Origin: an uncultured Roseburia sp.
Lineage (GTDB): Bacteria; Bacillota; Clostridia; Lachnospirales; Lachnospiraceae
Assembly: GCA_905206195.1 (NCBI GenBank)
Contig: CAJLGN010000124.1
Coordinates: 1-5,393 of the forward strand
DNA length: 5,393 nt
Reading direction: 5' to 3'
Shown here: in pieces, positions 1-5,133 of the stretch
Layout of the letters: each line of letters opens with the position of its first letter
Numbering within the stretch: position 1 is the first letter of the stretch
The notes under the pieces: model-generated
Seen by the model: only the letters and a program-made list of their open reading frames with translations
What the model was told of the DNA's origin: nothing
Database searches by the model: none
Translations under genes and position numbers: made by a program

Positions 1-54
1 ACACCCAATTCCTTTCCACGGTCTTTCCCTCCAGCCTAAGACCGCGCACCTCTT

Positions 55-84
55 ATTATACACGCTCTCGCGCCGGATTGTATA
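55..84 (-). promoter_or_regulatory. Possible leftward promoter for a gene beyond the left edge
   Basis: Read on the minus strand, a perfect TATAAT lies at 60-55, preceded after an 18-nt spacer by TATACA at 84-79 (4 of 6 matches to TTGACA). At the window edge the minus strand shows a purine-rich GGAAAGGA around positions 17-10 that could be a ribosome binding site, but no start codon is inside the window. Taken together this suggests a gene divergent from crt. It is weak evidence: the -35 is poor and AT-rich spacers give such matches by chance. Confidence 0.3.
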
Positions 85-130
85 TAACATTTTTGCGGTT
101 CAGATTTCCCGTGAAAAGTACACAAATCTA

Positions 131-162
131 TTGACAAATTCCACAAAAAGCGGTACTGTAAT
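131..162 (+). promoter_or_regulatory. crt promoter, sigma-A type
   Basis: A perfect -35 hexamer TTGACA is at 131-136. The -10 is ambiguous: TACTGT at 154-159 has the ideal 17-nt spacer but only 3 of 6 consensus matches, while TGTAAT at 157-162 matches 5 of 6 but with a 20-nt spacer. Either choice puts transcription start at roughly 166-170, giving a leader of about 50 nt before the crt start codon and placing the Rex-like operator at or just after the start site. Confidence 0.6.
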
Positions 163-172
163 AGTATCTGTT

Positions 173-190
173 TTGTTAATTTTTTATCAA
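173..190 (+). promoter_or_regulatory. Rex (redox-sensing repressor) operator
   Basis: The 18-bp sequence TTGTTAATTTTTTATCAA matches the known Rex consensus TTGTTAA-N4-TTAACAA at 13 of 14 fixed positions; the single mismatch is T at 187 where the consensus has A. It lies just downstream of the -10 region and 14 bp before the AGGAGG ribosome binding site, where a bound repressor would block initiation or early elongation. Rex proteins bind such sites when NADH/NAD+ is low and release when NADH builds up, and in clostridia they are known to control crotonase and butyryl-CoA synthesis genes. The spacing, the match and the target gene all agree; binding itself is inferred. Confidence 0.8.
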
Positions 191-219
191 ACACCAAACT
201 ATTCAGGAGGTTTTTTAAC

Positions 220-1023
220 ATGAGTGAATTTAACAACCTAAAATTGGAAATCGCAGATGAAATTGCTGTTCTTGCCATCTCAAGACCGGCGGCGCTGAAC
301 GCGCTAAACAGCGAGACGCTCGACGAGCTAACCGTGGCGCTGACCCAGATCGAGGCCATGGATGACGTGAAGGTTCTCATCTTAACCGGCGGTCCTGACA
401 AAAAGGGCAACGAATTCAAATCCTTTGTTGCAGGCGCAGACATCTCCGAGATGGTGAACTTCAGCGCGGCTGAAGCGAGAGCATTCGGCATGAAAGCTTC
501 CGTTCCATTTTTCAAATTGCAGAACATGCGCCAGGTGACCATCGCCGCTGTCAACGGCTTCGCGCTGGGCGGAGGATGCGAGATCTCCATGGCCTGTGAC
601 ATCCGCATCGCCTCCGACAACGCACTTTTCGGACAGCCAGAGTGTGGTCTCGGAATCATTCCAGGATTCGGCGGCACACAGAGGCTCGCGCGCTTAGTGG
701 GCATGGGCCGCGCAAAAGAACTAATCTTCACCTGCGACAATATCAATGCGGAGGAGGCTTACCGCATCGGCCTTGTGAACAAGGTTGTCGCTCAGGAAGC
801 GTTGATGCCCACCGCAAAAGCTATGGCTGCCAAGATTGTTTCCAAGGGGAGCTACGCCGTGTCCATCGCAAAGGCTGCGATCAACAACGGCTATGATATG
901 GACATCCAGAACGCAGTTGAGATGGAAGCGAATCTTTTCGGAGTTACCTGCTCCACCAGCGACAAGAAGGAAGGCATGACCGCTTTCCTCGAGAAGAGAG
1001 CTGCAAACCTCACCGATTTCTAG
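220..1023 (+). CDS. crt: Short-chain enoyl-CoA hydratase / 3-hydroxybutyryl-CoA dehydratase (crotonase)
   Basis: This 267-residue cytoplasmic enzyme would interconvert (S)-3-hydroxybutyryl-CoA and crotonyl-CoA, a step in butyrate formation from acetyl-CoA. The whole protein is one crotonase fold. The oxyanion-hole segments are AGADI (71-75) and FALGGG (114-119). Both catalytic glutamates of true hydratases are present: Glu121 in GGGCE and Glu141 in QPECGLG, followed by IPGFGGTQRLARLVG (147-161). Length is close to the clostridial Crt family (about 260); a slightly long loop around residues 57-68 explains the difference. The ATG has a strong AGGAGG at 205-210 with a 9-nt spacer. The gene stands alone, with its own promoter, Rex operator and terminator, rather than beside thl, hbd, bcd or etf genes. 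Motifs and overall similarity to Clostridium crotonases make the family certain; preference for the C4 substrate is inferred. A role in fatty-acid or amino-acid breakdown is the main alternative. Confidence 0.93.
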   Translation: MSEFNNLKLEIADEIAVLAISRPAALNALNSETLDELTVALTQIEAMDDVKVLILTGGPDKKGNEFKSFVAGADISEMVNFSAAEARAFGMKASVPFFKLQNMRQVTIAAVNGFALGGGCEISMACDIRIASDNALFGQPECGLGIIPGFGGTQRLARLVGMGRAKELIFTCDNINAEEAYRIGLVNKVVAQEALMPTAKAMAAKIVSKGSYAVSIAKAAINNGYDMDIQNAVEMEANLFGVTCSTSDKKEGMTAFLEKRAANLTDF

Positions 1024-1086
1024 GACTTTTCGCCGTTAGAGTTTGACCTACATAGAGGCTCTTACGCAGGAGTTTCATTCTATTTT

Positions 1087-1120
1087 CAGGGGCTAAAGCA
1101 GACGCTTTGGTCCCTGTTTT
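1087..1120 (+). terminator. Intrinsic terminator of crt
   Basis: Arms 1087-1099 (CAGGGGCTAAAGC) and 1104-1116 (GCTTTGGTCCCTG) form a continuous 13-bp stem, 11 Watson-Crick pairs and two G-U pairs, with a 4-nt loop AGAC, followed by TTTT at 1117-1120. It sits 63 bp after the crt stop codon and has no A-tract on the left, so it should act on rightward transcripts only. It separates crt from proC transcriptionally, though the short T-tract may allow some readthrough. Confidence 0.85.
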
Positions 1121-1156
1121 ATAAGGGAATTTCGCATCGACATTTTTCTTATAAAA
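1117..1156. repeat. Inverted repeat between crt terminator and proC
   Basis: The nine bases TTTTATAAG at 1117-1125 recur as the exact inverse CTTATAAAA at 1148-1156. As RNA the stem can extend inward by two G-U and two A-U pairs to 13 bp around a 14-nt loop. The left arm overlaps the T-tract of the crt terminator. It lies in the region where a proC promoter or leader would be; the best promoter-like pair I can find is TCGACA (1137-1142) with TATGGA (1161-1166), 18 nt apart, which is weak. Function is unknown: an operator, a leader hairpin or chance in AT-rich DNA are all possible. Confidence 0.4.
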
Positions 1157-1193
1157 AAGATATGGATGATGAAAGAAAGGACGGTTTTAAATT

Positions 1194-2009
1194 ATGTTTG
1201 ATAAAATCATCGGTTTTATCGGCGCTGGAAATATGGGCAGTGCAATGATCGGAGGCATTTTAAAAACATCTCTCGCAGCGACCGGACAAATCATCGCCAG
1301 CGCGCACTCCGAGACCACTCTCGCGCAGATTCGGACAAGATTTGCCATAGAGACCACACGCTCCAACGAGACTGTGGCGGAGCGCAGCGACATCCTGTTT
1401 CTGGCTGTAAAGCCTGGGGTGTTCGACGATGTCATCCCACAGATTGCCGGACACATCAAAAGCCACTGCATCGTGGTATCCATCGCCGCCGGCAAGACCA
1501 TCGCTTCCATCGAGCAGGCATTCGGCAAAAAAGTCCGGCTGGTGCGGGCAATGCCGAACACTCCGGCCCTGGTGGGGGAGGCAATGAGCGCTCTCTGTGC
1601 AAGCGCCTCCGTCACACCGGAGGATCTAAAGCAGGTGCAGGAGATTTTTAACGCGTTCGGCAAGACCGAGATAGTTCCAGAATATCTGATCGACACGGTG
1701 GTCGGCGTTTCCGGCTCCTCCCCCGCTTACGGCTATCTGTTTATCGAAGCGATGGCGGACGCAGCAGTCGCAGACGGCATGCCGCGGGCTCAGGCGTACA
1801 AATTCGCGGCGCAGTCCGTGTGCGGCGCGGCCAAGATGGTTCTCGAGACCGGGGAGCACCCAGGCGTCTTAAAGGATGCCGTCTGCTCCCCGGGAGGGAC
1901 GACCATCGAAGCAGTCGCCGCCCTGGAAAAAGGCGGATTGCGAGATGCCGTCATCACGGCGCAGCGTGCCTGCTCAAAAAAATCACGGGAGATGAGCAGT
2001 GCGGATTGA
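1194..2009 (+). CDS. proC: Pyrroline-5-carboxylate reductase
   Basis: This 271-residue cytoplasmic enzyme reduces 1-pyrroline-5-carboxylate to L-proline with NAD(P)H, the last step of proline synthesis. The N-terminal Rossmann fold begins at once with the dinucleotide loop GFIGAGNMGSAMIGG (7-21), continues with AVKPGVF (71-77) and the family motif RAMPNTPALVGEA (118-130). The C-terminal dimerisation domain has SGSSPAY (173-179) and the ProC signature around CSPGGTTIEAVAALEKGGLR (231-250). Length is normal for the family. The ATG is preceded by AAAGGA at 1176-1181 with a rather long 12-nt spacer. It stops 30 bp before the GH13 gene, which has its own strong ribosome binding site, so the two are probably cotranscribed. 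No proA or proB is in the window. No T-box or other recognisable proline-responsive leader is visible in the 170-bp spacer upstream. Confidence 0.95.
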   Translation: MFDKIIGFIGAGNMGSAMIGGILKTSLAATGQIIASAHSETTLAQIRTRFAIETTRSNETVAERSDILFLAVKPGVFDDVIPQIAGHIKSHCIVVSIAAGKTIASIEQAFGKKVRLVRAMPNTPALVGEAMSALCASASVTPEDLKQVQEIFNAFGKTEIVPEYLIDTVVGVSGSSPAYGYLFIEAMADAAVADGMPRAQAYKFAAQSVCGAAKMVLETGEHPGVLKDAVCSPGGTTIEAVAALEKGGLRDAVITAQRACSKKSREMSSAD

Positions 2010-2039
2010 CTTTCTATTTTTTGACAGGAGGATGTTATT

Positions 2040-3350
2040 ATGTGGGCTTATGAAAGCGTATTTTATCAGATTTATCCGCTTGGTTTCTGCGGCGCCCCCC
2101 TCGAGAATGACGGGGTCTTAGCACACCGCATCACAAAAGTGAATGACTGGATCGGCCACATCAAAGAACTCGGGGCAAACGCCATCTATTTTTCTCCGAT
2201 TTTTGAATCTGACACCCACGGCTACAATACCAGAGACTACCGCAAGATTGACACGCGCCTTGGCACAAATGAAGATTTCAAGGAACTTTGCGCAAACCTG
2301 CACACCGCGGGCATCCGCGTCGTCTTAGACGGCGTTTTCAACCATGTGGGGCGCGGCTTCTGGGCATTTCAGGATGTTCTGGAAAAGCGGTGGGATTCGC
2401 CGTACAAGGACTGGTTCTTTTTGAACTTTGACGGCAACTCCAATTACAACGATGGACTCTGGTACGAGGGTTGGGAAGGCCACTACGATCTCGTAAAACT
2501 GAATCTGCGCAATGAGGATGTCATCACACATATTTTTTCCTGCATCAAAGAGTGGGTGGAGACGTTCGACATCGACGGGCTGCGCCTGGATGTCGCGTAC
2601 TGTCTCGACCACGACTTCATGCGGCGGCTGCGCGCTTACTGCGACAGCTTAAAGCCAGATTTCTTCCTGCTGGGTGAGACGGTTCACGGCGATTACAACC
2701 AGATTATGAACGATGCCATGCTGCACTCCGTTACAAATTATGAGGCCTACAAGGGACTTTATTCCAGCTTTAATTCGATGAATCTCTTCGAGATTAACCA
2801 CTCGCTTTTGCGCCAGTTTGGCCCGGAGAACTGGACGCTTTACAGGGGAAAGCATCTGCTCACATTCGTGGATAACCACGATGTATCCAGAATTGCGAGC
2901 ATTCTGACAAACGAGAGGCATCTTCCGCTCATCTACGCTCTCGCTTTTGGAATGCCCGGAATTCCTTGTGTCTACTACGGCAGCGAATGGGGAGCCAAAG
3001 CGAAAAAGGAGGAGGGTGACCCAGCTCTGCGCGCGCACTTTGATGCGCCGGAACGAACTGCGCTCACCGACTTCATCCGCCGCCTCGCCGCGGCCAAAAA
3101 ATCTTCCGACGCGCTCAATTACGGCTCGTTTGGCTCAATTCTTTTGACAAACAGGCAGTGCATCTTTGAGCGAAAAACAGACAAAGAGCGTGTGCTTGTG
3201 GCCATCAACGCAGATGCAGAGCCCTACGCGGCACACTTTGATGCCGGATGCGGCATGGCGCATGAGCTGATCACCGATACACCTCACGATTTTGGCGGTG
3301 GAAGTACACTGCCGGGGTACTCGGCGGCATTCTGGAGAATGGAAAAATAA
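2040..3350 (+). CDS. GH13 alpha-amylase-family glycosidase, cytoplasmic (malto-oligosaccharide-acting)
   Basis: This 436-residue protein is a complete retaining alpha-glycoside hydrolase of family GH13. The (beta/alpha)8 barrel opens with VFYQIYPLGF (7-16) and GYNTRDYRKID (61-71). The conserved regions follow in order: DGVFNH (97-102), GLRLDVA (180-186) with nucleophile Asp184 and Arg182, LLGET (210-214) with acid/base Glu213, and FVDNHD (276-281) with transition-state stabiliser Asp281. A short domain B lies between about 103 and 175, and a compact beta domain from about 360 to the end. The LVKLN motif (151-155) resembles the MPKLN of neopullulanase/cyclomaltodextrinase-type enzymes, but the N-terminal domain typical of those is absent. 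There is no signal peptide, so it should act in the cytoplasm on imported maltodextrins or glycogen fragments. AGGAGG at 2026-2031 lies 8 nt before the ATG. Exact substrate, and hydrolysis versus transglycosylation, cannot be read from sequence. Confidence 0.9.
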   Translation: MWAYESVFYQIYPLGFCGAPLENDGVLAHRITKVNDWIGHIKELGANAIYFSPIFESDTHGYNTRDYRKIDTRLGTNEDFKELCANLHTAGIRVVLDGVFNHVGRGFWAFQDVLEKRWDSPYKDWFFLNFDGNSNYNDGLWYEGWEGHYDLVKLNLRNEDVITHIFSCIKEWVETFDIDGLRLDVAYCLDHDFMRRLRAYCDSLKPDFFLLGETVHGDYNQIMNDAMLHSVTNYEAYKGLYSSFNSMNLFEINHSLLRQFGPENWTLYRGKHLLTFVDNHDVSRIASILTNERHLPLIYALAFGMPGIPCVYYGSEWGAKAKKEEGDPALRAHFDAPERTALTDFIRRLAAAKKSSDALNYGSFGSILLTNRQCIFERKTDKERVLVAINADAEPYAAHFDAGCGMAHELITDTPHDFGGGSTLPGYSAAFWRMEK

Positions 3351-3371
3351 GTTCCTCCATCAAACGGACAA

Positions 3372-3433
3372 GAGGGGCTGTCGCAAAACGCAACTTTCAT
3401 CTCAGTTGATGTAGCGTTTTCGGACAGCCCCTC
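3372..3433. terminator. Bidirectional hairpin terminator between GH13 gene and htrA
   Basis: Arms 3372-3391 and 3414-3433 pair over 20 positions: an 11-bp outer stem (GAGGGGCTGTC with GACAGCCCCTC), a 2x2 internal mismatch, and a 7-bp inner stem (AAAACGC with GCGTTTT). A 22-nt loop contains a further small CATC/GATG pairing. TTTTATT follows on the plus strand at 3437-3443, starting 3 nt after the stem; on the minus strand only a broken T-rich run follows. It lies exactly between two convergent stop codons, as expected for a shared terminator. The arm sequence resembles GGGGCTGTC-type hairpins that I recall recurring in Lachnospiraceae genomes, so it may be a dispersed repeat. Confidence 0.8.
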
Positions 3434-3456
3434 CATGTTTTATTATGAGTTCTTTT

Positions 3457-4992
3457 TTAGTTCTTCTTCCCGAGCGTCACAGACAATGTCTGCTCCGCGT
3501 ACTCGCCGTTTTGCGCTCTCTGAAGTGTCAATTCCACAGTCTCCCCGGCCTTGTAGTACTGCAGGCGCATCGACAGCTCTTCCATACGGGAAATCGCCTT
3601 TCCATCGATCGCCGTGATGATATCGCCCTTGTGGATCCCCGCCTGCTCCGCAGCGGAGCCAGCCGTCACCTGCACTACCGATACACCCTGCGGCATATTG
3701 TAGGTATTTGCCACATCGGGAGTTACATCCACACCCGCGATGCCCAGATACGCGCGGTTGGATTCATCCACTTTCTCCTTGCTGATCAAATCCTCGACAA
3801 TCGGCATCGCCGTGCTGATTGGAATCGCATAGCCGATTCCCTCCACCTTCGTATCGCTGTACTTCACAGAATTGATCCCGATGACCTCACCGGCTCCGTT
3901 CAACAGTGCGCCGCCGCTGTTACCCGGGTTGATCGCCGCCTCTGTCTGGATCAGCTCAGCGACATAATTGGTGTTGCTGCGCGGATCGGACACTGCCACC
4001 TCCCGGTTGAGTGCACTGATGACCCCCGTGGTCACAGACTGCCCATATCCCAACGCGTTCCCTATTGCAATGGACTGATCTCCCACCCGAAGATCGTCGG
4101 AACTTCCTAGGGTTGCGACCTTAATCTTGCCGGTGGTCTCCTCCTCAATACTCTCTCTCTGCACGCGCAGCACCGCGAGATCTGTGGACGCATCTGTCCC
4201 CTTCACCTCAGCGCTCACCGTCGAATCATCGCTAAAGGTCACCGTAAGTGTCGTCGCGCCGTTCACCACATGATTGTTTGTAACAATATACAGATACGTG
4301 TCATCCTGACTGACGATAATCCCGGAACCTGCGCTCGTACTCTCGTAGGTCTGGTTTCCCCAAAAGCTCGGATACTCCGCCTCGCTCACATTCGTAATCG
4401 CCACGATAGACGGCATCACCGCATCCACAATATCCGATACTCCGGTCGCCAGATAAGTAGTCGATGTCGGCGTTGCTTCGATCTTGCCACCAGAACCTGA
4501 CTGTGTCAGCACGCTTCCGGGCGTATTTGATGCATTCCCGCCATCTCCAAACATCTGTCCTGACGCCAAGCGCACACCCTCAAACGCTGTGCCGGACACA
4601 AGTCCGAACACAAGTGCCAGCGCCGTGCATTTGGCGAGCTTCACGCCAAATCCCCCCGGCCTTCTCTCCCCTTTTTCCTTATCCTTCTTCCCGGCAGCCT
4701 GCGCATACATCCCGGAGTTGCCCTGCGAACCATATCCGCTTCCAGGCTGATAAGCCGTGTTCTTCTGATACGCACCTCCCTGCCCGTAGGTGCCATTTTG
4801 CTGATAACCAGCACTCTGTTGATACGCACCTCCCTGCCCGTAGGTGCCATTTTGCTGATAGCCAGTACTCTGTTGATACGGATGACTTCCGTAAGCTCCT
4901 GTACTTTTATCTCCTCCGCTCTGATCCGCGCTCCCCTTGTATGAGTAGAAAGAATCCGAGGACTGATTGTTGTTATAATGATTGTGATCCAT
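3457..4992 (-). CDS. htrA: Membrane-anchored HtrA/DegP-type serine protease with PDZ domain
   Basis: This 511-residue protein is an HtrA-family envelope protease that would degrade or hold misfolded exported proteins outside the membrane. Residues 1-100 are low-complexity, rich in Gln, Tyr, Gly, Asn and Ser, with an 18-residue repeat. A basic patch KKDKEKGERR (102-111) precedes one membrane segment (about 117-138), giving a cytoplasmic tail and an extracellular protease. After a Ser/Thr/Gly linker comes the chymotrypsin-like domain with an intact triad: His241 in VTNNHVV, Asp271 in ASTDLAVL and Ser359 in INPGNSGGALL. A single PDZ domain spans about 415-505, with YLGI (415-418) and AGIHKGDIITAIDG (451-464). 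The ATG is 6 nt after AAAGGGG (5005-4999 on the minus strand). It is convergent to the GH13 gene and downstream of a membrane-protein gene on the same strand, with no clear terminator between them. Fold and triad are certain; the choice between names htrA, degP and degQ is not meaningful for one-PDZ Firmicute proteins. Confidence 0.95.
   Translation of the reverse strand: MDHNHYNNNQSSDSFYSYKGSADQSGGDKSTGAYGSHPYQQSTGYQQNGTYGQGGAYQQSAGYQQNGTYGQGGAYQKNTAYQPGSGYGSQGNSGMYAQAAGKKDKEKGERRPGGFGVKLAKCTALALVFGLVSGTAFEGVRLASGQMFGDGGNASNTPGSVLTQSGSGGKIEATPTSTTYLATGVSDIVDAVMPSIVAITNVSEAEYPSFWGNQTYESTSAGSGIIVSQDDTYLYIVTNNHVVNGATTLTVTFSDDSTVSAEVKGTDASTDLAVLRVQRESIEEETTGKIKVATLGSSDDLRVGDQSIAIGNALGYGQSVTTGVISALNREVAVSDPRSNTNYVAELIQTEAAINPGNSGGALLNGAGEVIGINSVKYSDTKVEGIGYAIPISTAMPIVEDLISKEKVDESNRAYLGIAGVDVTPDVANTYNMPQGVSVVQVTAGSAAEQAGIHKGDIITAIDGKAISRMEELSMRLQYYKAGETVELTLQRAQNGEYAEQTLSVTLGKKN
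4746..4880 (-). repeat. 54-bp tandem repeat inside htrA (18-residue unit)
   Basis: A 41-bp block at 4766-4806 recurs without change at 4820-4860, a period of 54 bp; the 13 bp after each copy differ at only 2 positions. Degenerate partial copies flank them in the same phase (GCTGATA at 4746-4752; TGATACG at 4874-4880). The period is a multiple of three, so each unit encodes 18 residues, roughly GYQQNGTYGQGGAYQQSA, at protein positions 44-61 and 62-79. The near identity at DNA level, including third codon positions, points to a recent duplication or ongoing copy-number change by slippage or recombination. Confidence 0.9.
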
Positions 4993-5068
4993 AGCGTTCC
5001 CCTTTCATTGATAAAACTGCTCATCTGATGTATTTCTTCTTTATTTCTATCACCGAGTCTACCGCGGA

Positions 5069-5098
5069 ATTGTGTTAGAAATGTGAAGGAACTATCAA
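5069..5098 (-). promoter_or_regulatory. Candidate htrA promoter region with TGTG direct repeat
   Basis: On the minus strand TTGATA (5098-5093, 5 of 6) is followed 18 nt later by CACAAT (5074-5069, 4 of 6), a weak promoter candidate giving a leader of roughly 70 nt. On the plus strand, TGTG at 5071-5074 recurs at 5082-5085, 11 bp apart (TGTGTTAGAAA then TGTGAAGGAAC), within the candidate spacer and -10. Direct repeats one helical turn apart are typical of OmpR-type response regulators, which control htrA in other Firmicutes (CssRS). The link here is inference from spacing only. Confidence 0.25.
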
Positions 5099-5133
5099 AA
5101 TTTTATGTTTTTTGGGCGGGAGCAAATGGACTC

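Noticed and set aside
78..89. TTGTATATAACA as a second Rex half-site or palindromic operator
   Set aside because: It lacks the Rex spacing and half-site pattern and is only roughly symmetric in AT-rich DNA.
36..746. Minus-strand 236-codon open frame
   Set aside because: It lies opposite crt and runs through the crt promoter and Rex site; its protein has no recognisable domain, and the crotonase reading is certain.
1043..1048. TTGACC as a proC -35 element
   Set aside because: No -10 follows at a suitable distance, and the crt terminator lies between it and proC.
1187..1696. Minus-strand 169-codon open frame
   Set aside because: It is the antisense shadow of proC, with no family resemblance.
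2021..2026. TTGACA between proC and the GH13 gene as a promoter
   Set aside because: It overlaps the AGGAGG ribosome binding site and is 14 nt before the start codon, so it cannot drive this gene with a normal -10.
3445..4110. Plus-strand 221-codon open frame
   Set aside because: It is antisense to the protease and PDZ coding region of htrA; its His/Arg-rich composition is typical of a shadow frame.
4766..4880. CRISPR-like repeat array
   Set aside because: The repeat is contiguous and in frame within htrA, with near-identical segments between the blocks rather than unique spacers.
4464..4994. Plus-strand 176-codon frame with repeated THLPARRCHFAD
   Set aside because: The repeat is only the htrA 54-bp tandem repeat read on the other strand; there is no ribosome binding site or domain.
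4641..5024. Minus-strand 127-codon frame starting upstream of htrA
   Set aside because: It overlaps htrA in another frame, and htrA has the better ribosome binding site and a known fold.
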